The notes under the pieces were generated by a model. That model did not search any database, was not told the DNA's origin, and was given only the letters and a program-made list of their open reading frames with translations. 64,000 nt of DNA from Bacillus taeanensis (GTDB lineage: Bacteria; Bacillota; Bacilli; Bacillales; UBA6769), in contig NZ_QOCW01000005.1 in the NCBI RefSeq assembly GCF_003318295.1, forward strand, positions 1 to 64,000, written 5' to 3'. Position 1 is the first letter of the stretch. Each line of letters begins with the position of its first letter. The translations under genes and the position numbers were made by a program. Below, piece by piece: positions 20,343-29,297 of the stretch.

Positions 20343-21968
20343 TTATAAAAATATGATTTTATGTTTGTCGTTAAACTGATAATCCATTTCAAGAAGACGA
20401 TCTATTAAATCGCTGCCATACTCATTTAAATAATAATAAATATTCCACTTGCGTTCCTGTAATCCGTTATCTGGATGAAGGGCCATTTCGACAGCATCAA
20501 ATTTATTTAATTCATTTTTATAGCGCTTCTCAATTGTAGAGTGAATTTTTTTTTCAAGAAAACCTACTTGATTTTGAATAATCGTTATATTTTTCTCTGC
20601 CAATTTTTTTAACGAGGGATCGACATCAACCGCTAAAAGACGAAATGACTGATGAACCTCATCAATTTGCTGTTTTGTTTTTTCACTCACCTCTTCAACA
20701 TCCCACTGCTTCTTTTGATTAAACCAATTTTGTTTTTTCGCTTTTGTTCCATGTACAAGGACTTCTTCTAACGGGATGTTTAATTCCTGCAGGTGCTTCT
20801 CAACTGTTCGATCAACAAAGGTAATATTTAAACGAGGCACAACAGGAGGTACCTTCATATTAAAAAGGTGAAAAGCTTTTTTTAATATTCCCCAATAAGC
20901 AATTTCTCCTGGACCTGCAACAAAAGCAACAGTAGGAAATAAATAATCCTGCATAAGCGGACGAGTAATCACGTTATTGCTTAATTTTTCTGGGAAATAC
21001 AATGCCATATTTTTTAACTCTTTTTTACTAAATAAACACTCATTGTTTTTACCATAAAATTCACTGTTTTCATTTTGATATAGTAAGATCCGCTGCTCCT
21101 CATGATGATAGAACAAATGAGCATTGTTTTTATCTGTTTCAATTGGTTTTTCATAGCCTAAAGCTTTAACATAATCTAACTGCTCATTGACACATTGTTG
21201 AAGAGAGGGGTTATGCGTAATGATTTCATTAAATAAAGAGCTTTCAATTTTTCTTAAGTCTTTATCCCCTGAATCTACAAGAACTAATCCGAACTTACTA
21301 AAAAGTTCAGTCATAAGGTGAGCAAAAAAGTCAACAAATGTTTCCGACTGCTCTATTTTTATGTATAAACTGTCTGCTAGTCCATTCGTATAATTAGTTT
21401 CTCCAAAATAGTAAAGAACCATGTCGATCCATTTCCGGACCTTTATCTTATCCATTTTCATTTGCGACATTGTTTGTTTTGTTGTTTGTGTTTGGGAAAT
21501 TGAAACTTTCTTATTTTTCATTTCATCTGATACAAAAATATGATTGATTTCATCAAAATCATGATCTTCTCCAGCAATCCAAAATACTGGAATAACAGGA
21601 ATACCTAACTCTTTTTCTTGTTTCTTAGCAAGTTGGATAATCGATATTGCTTTATGTATCGTATAGAGCGGCCCTGTAAGAAGTCCTGCTTGCTGCCCCC
21701 CAATTACAACAAGAGAATTTTCATTTGTAAGTTTTTCAATATTTATTAATGTCTTCTCATGAGGAGCAAACTGTTTATTAAATTGTTTTAAGTGGGTAAC
21801 AAGTTCCCTTCTTGGAAACTGCCGCTTTTGCAGCTCTTCCTGACGCTTTTTATACGTATCCTTTGTTCGGTAATGATAATCAAATAGTTCTCGAACGAGC
21901 TGTTTGTCAGCAAGATAGTCAAAAGCTAATCTATTAGTTTGAGGAAGAGTACATTCATACATTTTCAT
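20343..21968 (-). CDS. bshC: Bacillithiol biosynthesis cysteine-adding enzyme BshC
   Basis: Proposed last enzyme of bacillithiol synthesis, joining cysteine to GlcN-malate. 541 residues from ATG 21968 (AGGAAG eight bases upstream); the longer frame adds 18 residues. Family features: GGQQAGLLTGPLYTIHKA near residue 90 and IPVFWIAGEDHDFDEINH (about 125-142), part of a nucleotidyltransferase-like Rossmann core, followed by a long coiled-coil C-terminal part. The position just upstream of mraZ is as in B. subtilis (yllA). bshA and bshB1 lie at 51.9-53.7 kb. Confidence 0.93.
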   Translation of the reverse strand: MKMYECTLPQTNRLAFDYLADKQLVRELFDYHYRTKDTYKKRQEELQKRQFPRRELVTHLKQFNKQFAPHEKTLINIEKLTNENSLVVIGGQQAGLLTGPLYTIHKAISIIQLAKKQEKELGIPVIPVFWIAGEDHDFDEINHIFVSDEMKNKKVSISQTQTTKQTMSQMKMDKIKVRKWIDMVLYYFGETNYTNGLADSLYIKIEQSETFVDFFAHLMTELFSKFGLVLVDSGDKDLRKIESSLFNEIITHNPSLQQCVNEQLDYVKALGYEKPIETDKNNAHLFYHHEEQRILLYQNENSEFYGKNNECLFSKKELKNMALYFPEKLSNNVITRPLMQDYLFPTVAFVAGPGEIAYWGILKKAFHLFNMKVPPVVPRLNITFVDRTVEKHLQELNIPLEEVLVHGTKAKKQNWFNQKKQWDVEEVSEKTKQQIDEVHQSFRLLAVDVDPSLKKLAEKNITIIQNQVGFLEKKIHSTIEKRYKNELNKFDAVEMALHPDNGLQERKWNIYYYLNEYGSDLIDRLLEMDYQFNDKHKIIFL

Positions 21969-22058
21969 ATCGTTCTTCCTTTCTTCTTTTGCAATCATTT
22001 TTCTCTCTGAGTAGTATAGCAAAATTTTACGGCTGCGGAAAAGAAGTTGCTTACAAAT

Positions 22059-22445
22059 TTAAATAACGGAAATACGATGAGTTAACCCCAACATTAATAA
22101 CAGCAGATAACTAATACTAAAAAGCAAAAAGTTAAACCGCCAAACCCCTTTCATTATTTTAAAGAATTTCAATTCCTCTTTTGTTTTCCAATGCAGGAAA
22201 CTAAATAATACTCCAGTTAAAATAAGTGTAATAATAATAACCCATAAAAAAGATTTTCCGCTTATTTCATAAAGTAAATAATGGCAGGCAATAATTAATA
22301 AAAAGGTAGTAAAATCCACAGAAATTTTAAATGCTTTCTTTTTATCCTTTGTAATTTTTAGTGATAATGCATAACATACAATCCATCCTAATAATGGAAG
22401 TGTTACAAAAGTTGCAATTAAAGAAGCTATTATATTTCCCATCAT
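22059..22445 (-). CDS. DUF3397 family membrane protein
   Basis: Small integral membrane protein of unknown function, about 128 residues with four hydrophobic segments and a basic stretch (KITKDKKKAFKIS) between the first two. Its location between panE and bshC is common in Bacillus. GAGGTG precedes the ATG at 22445; the in-frame GTG further upstream is part of that ribosome binding site. No catalytic residues stand out. Confidence 0.7.
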   Translation of the reverse strand: MMGNIIASLIATFVTLPLLGWIVCYALSLKITKDKKKAFKISVDFTTFLLIIACHYLLYEISGKSFLWVIIITLILTGVLFSFLHWKTKEELKFFKIMKGVWRFNFLLFSISYLLLLMLGLTHRISVI

Positions 22446-22455
22446 TGTTTTCACC

Positions 22456-23346
22456 TCATTTCATTATTTCTATACCTTTAATGCTTTTGTAAAGAAAACT
22501 TGTTAAAGAAAGCGTCCTATTTTGTCTATTTGCTTCAGCAAGTATGTAGCCACTAATAGCATCAATTTCAGTTGTATAACCTTTTTCAATATCGCAAAGC
22601 ATGGAAGAACGATTTTCTGCAGTTTTTTTACAAATCATTTCTACGGTGCTCCACAGCTGATGACGATTTACCTCAAGAACACTTACTGCTTCATTAAATA
22701 ATAACTTCATATTATGAAGAAAATAGGGGTTTTTTAATAATTCGCCATTTTTTACGCGATATAAAGCTGTAAGAGGATTGATAACCGCATTTACAACTAG
22801 TTTATTTGCCATGATTTCATACCAATCCTCCACCTTTTCAATAGGAAATCCATTTTTATTAAATGTTTCCAGAGAGGTATTAAAATAAGGGTCTTTACCC
22901 CTATACAAAGCAACTTTCAATGTACCTTCTCCTGTATGAATTACTTCATAATCAGAAGTTTTCAAAGCGCCATGCTCTACAATACCAATTAATACATTAT
23001 ACTTTGTTAACTTGTCCAATAAGGAAAGATGTCCCATGCCATTTTGTAAAAACAGTAACGTTCCTTTTTCTAATTTAATACTTATCTCCTTTAATACTTC
23101 TTCAAGCTGATATTGCTTAACAGCTAATATTACGAGTCCCCCGTGTGAACGAAACTCTGAAATTGGTGAAGCATTGATTGAAAAATGATGACTCTCTCTA
23201 TTTTTATAAAGGGTTAATCCCTTTGATACAATTTCACTTGCCTGCTCCTCTCTCCTTGTATACAAAGTAACCTCTTCTCCAAGTGAGCAAAAGTACGCAC
23301 TGCACAGAAGCCCGATTGAACCTCCTCCTATAATAGATATTTTCAA
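22456..23346 (-). CDS. panE: 2-dehydropantoate 2-reductase PanE/YlbQ
   Basis: NADPH-dependent reduction of ketopantoate to pantoate, a step to pantothenate and coenzyme A. N-terminal Rossmann motif IIGGGSIGLL, central LQNGMGH, then the helical C-terminal domain with KLVVNAVINPLTALY, where the conserved Lys/Asn residues bind substrate. 296 residues. The start is TTG after AAAGGAG; two adjacent TTG codons are possible. This is the ylbQ position of B. subtilis. panBCD and coaD in the same window belong to the same pathway. Confidence 0.9.
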   Translation of the reverse strand: MKISIIGGGSIGLLCSAYFCSLGEEVTLYTRREEQASEIVSKGLTLYKNRESHHFSINASPISEFRSHGGLVILAVKQYQLEEVLKEISIKLEKGTLLFLQNGMGHLSLLDKLTKYNVLIGIVEHGALKTSDYEVIHTGEGTLKVALYRGKDPYFNTSLETFNKNGFPIEKVEDWYEIMANKLVVNAVINPLTALYRVKNGELLKNPYFLHNMKLLFNEAVSVLEVNRHQLWSTVEMICKKTAENRSSMLCDIEKGYTTEIDAISGYILAEANRQNRTLSLTSFLYKSIKGIEIMK

Positions 23347-23396
23347 CAAAAAAACTCCTTTCCTCTAACCTGTTCACTTTTATTATAATTTTATAT

Positions 23397-23412
23397 TAGA
23401 CCAATTGGACTA
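23397..23412. promoter_or_regulatory. Palindrome upstream of panE
   Basis: TAGaCCAATTGGaCTA is a 16-base inverted repeat with one mismatched pair, about 50 bases upstream of panE and overlapping where its promoter should lie. It could be an operator; the binding protein is unknown. Confidence 0.3.
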
Positions 23413-23426
23413 TATAAAACAACAAA

Positions 23427-23455
23427 ATCCCTTTCATCATTTTAATGAAAGGGAT
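23427..23455 (-). terminator. Hairpin between ylbP and panE
   Basis: Perfect 11-bp stem (23427-23437 with 23445-23455) and seven-base loop. On the minus strand a T-rich tract follows. It could stop antisense transcription from the ylbP side, or act as a leader element of panE. Confidence 0.4.
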
Positions 23456-23578
23456 GATATCATATCAGTAATCATCATGGATCTTTTCAGAAATGAAGAT
23501 AAGAATGAAGAAATAATGCAGAAAAATTTAAAAATTTATTATATAATAAAGGTGAAGCGGTATTAGGGAGGGTATACA

Positions 23579-24061
23579 ATGATTGAAGAAAATATTGTCC
23601 AAAGGTTACTAGTAAATTTCAAAACATTAGAAGAGTTTAAGAAATTTAAAGAATACGGTATTCAAGAACTTTCTATGCTTGATGAATTACAAGAGAATAT
23701 TATTGAAAACGACAGTGAGTCTCCTTTTTATGGAATTTATTATGGAGATAAGCTTGTTGCAAGAATGAGCTTATATCGAATTGACCATAAATATGACCGT
23801 TACTTTGAGCCTGCCCAAGATTATTATGAATTATGGAAACTTGAAGTACTCCCTCAATATCGAGGACGTGGGTATGGAAGTTCACTCGTTAATTTTGCAA
23901 AAACACTCAACCTTCCAATCAAAACAAATGCTCGTCAAGGTTCAAAAGAATTTTGGGAAAAGCAAGGTTTTGAAGCGGTCACTTATAATCCAACACGTGA
24001 CCGTGGTGAAAACCCTTATGTTTGGTATCCTGAAGGTGTTTCTGAACAAGATCCTTACTAA
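23579..24061 (+). CDS. ylbP: GNAT-family N-acetyltransferase YlbP
   Basis: 160 residues with the GNAT fold. The acetyl-CoA-binding segment LEVLPQYRGRGYGSSLVNFA (about 98-117) fits the Q/RxxGxG/A motif, and the C-terminal EFWEKQGFEAV strand is typical. Substrate unknown. GGGAGGG precedes the ATG. It is one of few plus-strand genes here and is divergent from panE and convergent with the gerR-like gene, as in B. subtilis. Confidence 0.85.
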   Translation: MIEENIVQRLLVNFKTLEEFKKFKEYGIQELSMLDELQENIIENDSESPFYGIYYGDKLVARMSLYRIDHKYDRYFEPAQDYYELWKLEVLPQYRGRGYGSSLVNFAKTLNLPIKTNARQGSKEFWEKQGFEAVTYNPTRDRGENPYVWYPEGVSEQDPY

Positions 24062-24094
24062 ACTAACGTTCAATACAATCATATACTTATTTTT

Positions 24095-24130
24095 AAAGTC
24101 CTTCATTTCTTAGGGACTTTATTTTTTTAC
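24095..24130 (+). terminator. ylbP intrinsic terminator
   Basis: AAAGTCC pairs with GGACTTT around a loop of about 11 bases and is followed by ATTTTTTTA on the plus strand. It overlaps the 3' end of the convergent gerR-like gene. Confidence 0.7.
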
Positions 24131-24736
24131 CTTCTCTAAGTTTCCGTTTAAATCCATATGAAAAGTAATATTTTCATTATCTTCTCCTTCAAACACAATC
24201 ATTTTCCTGGCTCTTTCCATTATAGAAATTAATGCCTTATAATCTTCTCGAACAGTTTGATACTTTTCATTAATAAGCTGAAGCTCTTTGTTTAGGGCCC
24301 CGTTATTCGTTTTTAATTCTTCCACTTCTTTCGTTAATCTAGCATTTTCTTTTTTTATTATATCAAGCTGTTTTTGCTCTTTTTGTAGAAGTTTCAAATA
24401 AGAAATAACATCAACCATTTTAATTGCATTGTTATGATCGTTTTCGTTAGAGAAACTTTTTTGCTCTTCTTTTATTTCATTACTTATTTCATCCGTTACT
24501 TGCTGCTTTTTTAATTCTTTACGCTGCTGCTTAGCAATCTCAATTGCACTTTGATAGCTCTTCCGAATAAGGGAGTTCCATCGAAAGCCGCAAGCTGCAG
24601 GTGTTCTTGATAACTGTTCAGCCACTTCCTTAAATGCTTCAAGTTGGGTACTTCCTTCTCTAATATGACGCAGAACCATTTCAGCCAATACCATATCTTC
24701 ATCTGAATTCCAAGCATCTTGACGTACTGAATTCAC
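24119..24736 (-). CDS. gerR: Prespore/mother-cell regulator GerR/YlbO (RsfA family)
   Basis: Transcription factor of the RsfA/YlbO family; in B. subtilis GerR modulates the sigma-E regulon. An N-terminal Myb/SANT-like DNA-binding domain (about 5-60) contains WNSDEDMVLAEMVLRHI and RTPAACGFRWNS; a long coiled coil follows. I use GTG 24736, seven bases after AGGAGGGA, giving 205 residues and the usual start VNSVRQDAW; the longer frame adds 20 residues. Located between ylbP and rpmF as in B. subtilis. Confidence 0.88.
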   Translation of the reverse strand: MNSVRQDAWNSDEDMVLAEMVLRHIREGSTQLEAFKEVAEQLSRTPAACGFRWNSLIRKSYQSAIEIAKQQRKELKKQQVTDEISNEIKEEQKSFSNENDHNNAIKMVDVISYLKLLQKEQKQLDIIKKENARLTKEVEELKTNNGALNKELQLINEKYQTVREDYKALISIMERARKMIVFEGEDNENITFHMDLNGNLEKVKK

Positions 24737-24893
24737 TCTAATCCCTCCTTTACATAAAGCATTGAACATTCTCTCGTTTATTAAATAAGTATGCATTTAA
24801 TAGAAAACATAGAATACCTCATTTGCAATCGTAAAGAAAAAGAAAAAGATAAAGAACAATTATCTACACACTCTTTTTAGCTGTTTTAAACAC

Positions 24894-24922
24894 AAAAAAG
24901 CAGAGAGAAACTTCTCTCTGCT
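24894..24922 (-). terminator. rpmF intrinsic terminator
   Basis: AGCAGAGAGA pairs with CTCTCTGCT around a short loop. On the minus strand TTTTTTG follows. It lies 13 bases past the rpmF stop codon. Confidence 0.85.
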
Positions 24923-24934
24923 CTTCCATTATTA

Positions 24935-25108
24935 CTATTTGCTTACTACTTCTGAACCTTTGTATGATCCACACTCTTTACATACACGGTGAGCTAATTT
25001 GTACTCTCCGCAATTAGAGCATTTTACCATGCCAGGTACTTGTAATTTAAAATGAGTACGACGTTGTCTTTTAACTTTTTTAGATGTTCTTCTAAAAGGT
25101 ACTGCCAT
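24935..25108 (-). CDS. rpmF: 50S ribosomal protein L32
   Basis: 57-residue ribosomal protein starting [17 protein letters not shown] at ATG 25108. It carries a zinc ribbon with CSNC and CKEC pairs, so it is the zinc-binding type. Follows ylbN, as in most bacteria (yceD-rpmF pair), and probably shares its promoter. Confidence 0.97.
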   Translation of the reverse strand: MAVPFRRTSKKVKRQRRTHFKLQVPGMVKCSNCGEYKLAHRVCKECGSYKGSEVVSK

Positions 25109-25174
25109 CAGTTCCACCTCCTTAAAGAGTTTGAAATTATATGGAATGAAGGCCCTTAGGCGGATCTTCCATTA

Positions 25175-25693
25175 TTAACGGTTTTCATTTTTCTCAAAAA
25201 ACTTTGCTAAATCAGCGAGCCTTGGGTCGACTTGGTCTTTCTTTTGCTTTTCAGAAACAACTTCCCACCCTTTTCCTGATTGTGCTGCTTCTGCATTCGG
25301 ACTAACAACTCTCATTGGAACTTCAAGTAGAATACTTTCCTTGATTGCCGGTAAAAGATCTACTGTATTTCCTTCCACTTGATGAATCTGTTCATCTGCT
25401 TCTTCTTCCCATTCTACATTTCCACTTTCTAATTGGAATGTCTCAATTGTTTGAATGGAAAACGGAAAATCCACATCTACTAATGTTTTGGAACATGGAA
25501 GAATCATACTTCCAACTATTTGTAAACGGAATGAGACAGCATTCGAATAAAAGTCTGCTTCCCCTGTAATATGGATAGGAGAAATACTGCGAATATCACG
25601 ATTGACTTTTGTTAAGTCATTAACATCAACTGTTTCATCAAGTTTAATTCCTTGAGCTTTTAACCGTTTTAACTGCTCAATTGACCATTTCAT
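25175..25693 (-). CDS. ylbN: DUF177/YceD family protein YlbN
   Basis: 172 residues of the YceD/DUF177 family, which in many bacteria lies next to rpmF and is implicated in 23S rRNA or ribosome assembly. Family marks are the LQIVGSMILPCSKTLVDVDFPF strand region (single conserved Cys) and an acidic centre (EEEADEQ). A consensus sigma-A promoter lies directly upstream, and rpmF follows 66 bases later. Confidence 0.88.
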   Translation of the reverse strand: MKWSIEQLKRLKAQGIKLDETVDVNDLTKVNRDIRSISPIHITGEADFYSNAVSFRLQIVGSMILPCSKTLVDVDFPFSIQTIETFQLESGNVEWEEEADEQIHQVEGNTVDLLPAIKESILLEVPMRVVSPNAEAAQSGKGWEVVSEKQKKDQVDPRLADLAKFFEKNENR

Positions 25694-25719
25694 ACTATCA
25701 CCTCAAAGCAACAAGTGTA

Positions 25720-25748
25720 ATTATAGCGGTGAAAAACTAAAATGTCAA
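25720..25748 (-). promoter_or_regulatory. Consensus sigma-A promoter of ylbN-rpmF
   Basis: On the minus strand TTGACA (25743-25748), a 17-base spacer and TATAAT (25720-25725): both boxes match the consensus exactly. It is 27 bases upstream of the ylbN start and suits a highly expressed ribosomal protein operon. Confidence 0.88.
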
Positions 25749-26032
25749 TATTTTTTCTTTACACTTCATTTATTGACTTACTCTTTTCTTTCAACGCCTT
25801 TTATCGCTTATATTTCCCTGTATTTATTAATTTATAAAGCATATAGACTGTACAGCATTATTAAGATTAACTCAACAAAGCACTATATCACGTATCAAGC
25901 TATTAATTGATAATACTTTAACACATAACATTGTTTTAAACAAATTGCAAATGGATCATGATGTATATAAGACGAGTAATCTTGTATAATGATAGTATCT
26001 TTTAGCTATTCATAAAGGAGAGGTTTAATTAA
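25749..26032. other. AT-rich intergenic region between ylbN and ylbM
   Basis: Together with the ylbN promoter this is a 339-base gap between divergent genes. I see no open frame with a ribosome binding site and no strong hairpin. TATAAT at 25985-25990 may be the -10 box of ylbM, but its -35 region is poor. AAGGAG precedes the ylbM GTG. Confidence 0.45.
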
Positions 26033-27259
26033 GTGAAAGCAGTTGGCGTTATTGTCGAACATAATCCTTTTCATAATGGTCACTTTTATCATTTACAGCA
26101 ATCAAAGAAGCAAACAGGGGCAAATGTTATTATTGCAGTAATGAGCGGCTATTTTCTTCAAAGGGGAGAACCAGCACTTGTTTCTAAATGGGCTCGAGCA
26201 GAAATGGCTTTAAGAGGAGGTGCTGATATTGTTATTGAACTTCCCTATGCATTTTCTACACAAAAAGCTGAGATTTTTGCACACGGTGCTGTCTCAATAT
26301 TAAATAACCTATTTGTTGATGAATTATGCTTTGGCAGTGAAGACGGGGACATAGATTCTTTTAAACATACAATAAAGTTTCTAGACGAGCATACTATACT
26401 TTATAATGAAAAAATTAGAACCTTTATCAAACAAGGTCACAGCTACCCGAAAGCTGTTTCATTAGCTTTTCACACACTTAACCCAAATCCCGACGTATTA
26501 GATCTCAGTCAACCAAATAATATTTTAGGTTTTCATTATCTTAAAGCCATAAAGGAACAAAAAAGCTCAATGAAAGCAGCAGCAATTAAACGCATTCATG
26601 CAGGTTATCACGATAAGGAATCAACCCATGAATCCATTGCAAGCGCCACTTCAATTCGAAAACGTTTACTTGAAGATCAATCGCTGCATTCGATCTACCA
26701 ATATGTTCCTGAAAGCACCTATCACATATTGAATTCTTATTTTAAAGAGTACAAGCAATTTCAGCATTGGGAGCATTATTTTTCTTATCTTAAATACAAA
26801 TTGTTAACGGGTACAAATGAAGAATTTAAAGAAATATACGAGGTAGAAGAGGGGATTGAAAATCGCATGATTGAAATCGTAAAAGCTTCTCATACCTTCT
26901 ATGATTTTATGGAAAAACTAAAAACAAAGCGTTATACATGGACACGTTTACAGCGGATATGTACGCATATTTTGACAAATGCAAAAAAAGAAGACATGCA
27001 ATTTGCTCTAGAAACGAAAAAAGCCCCTTATTTAAGATTGTTAGGAATGAGTCAAAACGGGCAGCAATATTTAAATAAGATTAAAAAGGAGATTGATTTA
27101 CCACTCATTTCAACTGTTGCAAAACTTAAAAATCCGTTATTATCCTTGGATCAAAAAGCTTCTCATACATACACCTTGGGATTACCCAGCCCTTTGCAAA
27201 CAAAACAATTATATACTGAGTATTCTACTCCTCCCATTCGTCTAGATACTCCCCATTAA
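26033..27259 (+). CDS. tmcAL: tRNA(Met) cytidine acetate ligase TmcAL/YlbM
   Basis: Nucleotidyltransferase-fold enzyme that makes N4-acetylcytidine at the wobble position of elongator tRNA(Met) from acetate and ATP. 408 residues. The HxGH-like motif VEHNPFHNGHFYH (8-20) is the adenylation site, followed by SGYFLQRGEPALV, the family signature. GTG start with AAGGAGAGG upstream. Divergent from ylbN and convergent with ylbL, the ylbM position. Confidence 0.92.
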   Translation: MKAVGVIVEHNPFHNGHFYHLQQSKKQTGANVIIAVMSGYFLQRGEPALVSKWARAEMALRGGADIVIELPYAFSTQKAEIFAHGAVSILNNLFVDELCFGSEDGDIDSFKHTIKFLDEHTILYNEKIRTFIKQGHSYPKAVSLAFHTLNPNPDVLDLSQPNNILGFHYLKAIKEQKSSMKAAAIKRIHAGYHDKESTHESIASATSIRKRLLEDQSLHSIYQYVPESTYHILNSYFKEYKQFQHWEHYFSYLKYKLLTGTNEEFKEIYEVEEGIENRMIEIVKASHTFYDFMEKLKTKRYTWTRLQRICTHILTNAKKEDMQFALETKKAPYLRLLGMSQNGQQYLNKIKKEIDLPLISTVAKLKNPLLSLDQKASHTYTLGLPSPLQTKQLYTEYSTPPIRLDTPH

Positions 27260-27265
27260 CTAACC

Positions 27266-27301
27266 AAAAACAAGGCGGCTCAACTTAAGCGCCTTGTTTT
27301 T
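27266..27301. terminator. Bidirectional terminator of tmcAL and ylbL
   Basis: A 12-bp stem (27266-27277 with 27290-27301) has T-runs on both strands. The ylbL stop codon lies at the edge of the loop, so the two convergent genes share this structure. Confidence 0.85.
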
Positions 27302-28334
27302 TTGAAAGCTGTTTTAAATAATTAAGCGCATCTTCAAATGTTTCTACAGGAACTATTTTCATATTTGTATCAATATCATTTTTTGCCTCTAATGCATCTT
27401 CATAATTTTGATTTTCAACAGGTGCAAAAAAAATATCAGCTCCTGACTGGTCGGCAGCTACGATCTTTTGCTGAATCCCCCCAATTGATCCTACTGATCC
27501 ATCTTCATTCATTTCACCTGTTCCAGCGATTTTATATCCTTTTGTCCAATCTATTTCTGTTAATTGATTAAATATTTCAAGCGTAAACATAAGCCCTGCT
27601 GATGGACCTCCAATTCCATTCGTATCGAAATCTACTTCCGGCTTTGTTACAATGCTGCGCTTTGTTAACGTTGTAATTCCTACTCCCACTTTATCTTCAG
27701 GGATTGTTTGATAAGTATCTGGAAATGAAGCTACAGTTATCCATTTTTCTAATTTCTTCTTTTCTCTTTCAATGACTAGATTAATTTTTTCACCTTTTTC
27801 CTTATTTTTTAAGTAGTCAATTAATGTTTCTGCTTTGTTTATAGGCATTCCGTCAGCCTCAATAATAATATCACCTAATTTTAATTGTTCTGCAGCAGGC
27901 ATTTCTGAAATTAGCCCTGTCACCATTACTCCCTCATATGTCACTTTTAAAGACTTACCTGCTTTTTCATACGCTACTATTTTTGCAGCATCTTGTGAAC
28001 CTGTCATCATCTGGAGCTGTCTCTCATGGTATTCATCTTCATTTTCATCAGGGCGACGAATATGATTGAGCGGGATAAGTTCATGATAATCATTGAATGA
28101 GGCAAACATATATTGGATAATATTTGCTTCTCCAACACTCACTGTTGTGAGCATAAAGTCTCCCTCTTCCTTATAACCATTTGTTACTTCAATCATCTCG
28201 CCTAACACTTGGGCTTCACCAGGCTGCGTTATATAATAAGGGAGTTTTATAAAAGTAAGTGAAAGAAAGATGATTATCATGAAAACGAACCATAAACTTT
28301 GCTTCATATACTGATTTTTATTTGAATAAGTCAC
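27285..28334 (-). CDS. ylbL: Membrane-anchored Lon-like PDZ serine protease YlbL
   Basis: 349 residues: a short N-tail, one membrane helix (about 10-28), a PDZ domain (about 120-195) and a Lon-type protease domain. The catalytic Ser lies in GIGGPSAGL and the catalytic Lys in GSIGGIQQKIVAA. In B. subtilis YlbL helps degrade the SOS division inhibitor YneA. I place the start at GTG 28334, two bases after the ylbK stop with GGGG upstream; the longer frame uses TTG 28352. Confidence 0.93.
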   Translation of the reverse strand: MTYSNKNQYMKQSLWFVFMIIIFLSLTFIKLPYYITQPGEAQVLGEMIEVTNGYKEEGDFMLTTVSVGEANIIQYMFASFNDYHELIPLNHIRRPDENEDEYHERQLQMMTGSQDAAKIVAYEKAGKSLKVTYEGVMVTGLISEMPAAEQLKLGDIIIEADGMPINKAETLIDYLKNKEKGEKINLVIEREKKKLEKWITVASFPDTYQTIPEDKVGVGITTLTKRSIVTKPEVDFDTNGIGGPSAGLMFTLEIFNQLTEIDWTKGYKIAGTGEMNEDGSVGSIGGIQQKIVAADQSGADIFFAPVENQNYEDALEAKNDIDTNMKIVPVETFEDALNYLKQLSKKQGA

Positions 28335-28336
28335 TA

Positions 28337-29116
28337 CTACGTCCCCTTCCAACTTCTAATCGCTTTTTTTATGTGTACAAGCATTTGTTGTGCTTCATTT
28401 TCACCTGCTTTAATAATATCTGCTGTATTTGTAAAAGCCTTCGAACTATATTGTTTTACTAAAGGTCGAATCATAACATCAGCCTTAATTTCATGAAACC
28501 TTACCATCTCCTGCTGCATAATATCAATGCTTTGTAAAATTACATCAATAATTGATGTTAAAGAAGCGTCTGTATTTACATTTGATACATCCACCGCAAT
28601 AACAATATCCGCTCCCATCTCTTTTACAACTGAAACAGGTACTCTGTCAATGACCCCTCCATCGATTAACAGTCGACCGTCCACTTTTTCAGGAACAAAA
28701 ATGCCTGGTATCGATATGCTGGCTCTGACAGCATCACTAATAGACCCTTTATTCAAAATAACTTTTTCACCTTTTAACAAATCTGTTGTCACAATCGCAA
28801 GTGGAGGCGATAAGTCTTCAATCATTTTTCCATGTGTCAAAAGATGCACAAGCTCCTTTACTTTATTGCCTGAAATAAATCCCATTTTCGGTACTGTAAA
28901 ATCTAAATAATATTTTCTTCTAAAGCTTAATGCCATTTTTTCTAATATATCAACTGAATGACCAACACTAAACAATGCTCCAATTAACGCTCCCATGCTG
29001 CTTCCGGCAATAAAATGTATCGGTATCTTTGCTTCAGTTAACGCTCTTAAAACCCCAATATGCGCAAATCCTCTTGCACCACCTGAGCCTAATGCTAATC
29101 CTATTTTCGGATCCAT
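28337..29116 (-). CDS. ylbK: Patatin-like phospholipase YlbK
   Basis: Ser-Asp dyad hydrolase of the patatin family, 259 residues. Visible: the oxyanion loop GSGGARGFAH (10-19), nucleophile motif GSSMG, and the catalytic Asp in DGG (about 160). Substrate unknown. ATG 29116 with GGTGGGAG upstream matches the B. subtilis length; the longer frame adds 26 residues. It is cotranscribed with ylbL. Confidence 0.9.
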   Translation of the reverse strand: MDPKIGLALGSGGARGFAHIGVLRALTEAKIPIHFIAGSSMGALIGALFSVGHSVDILEKMALSFRRKYYLDFTVPKMGFISGNKVKELVHLLTHGKMIEDLSPPLAIVTTDLLKGEKVILNKGSISDAVRASISIPGIFVPEKVDGRLLIDGGVIDRVPVSVVKEMGADIVIAVDVSNVNTDASLTSIIDVILQSIDIMQQEMVRFHEIKADVMIRPLVKQYSSKAFTNTADIIKAGENEAQQMLVHIKKAIRSWKGT

Positions 29117-29297
29117 TCTCCCACCCCATTTGTTTAAACAAACTAACATTGCAAAAGTGTAAGAGCTCAAATTCCTATGGTCTAAATAAGACAACCTTTA
29201 CGTATATTGTAATACGAAAACTGGATAAAAGAAAAAACCTTTTCTTTTAAGCTATATGCAAAAGAAAGGACTGTTATTTGTTAAGGGGGATCTTGCT

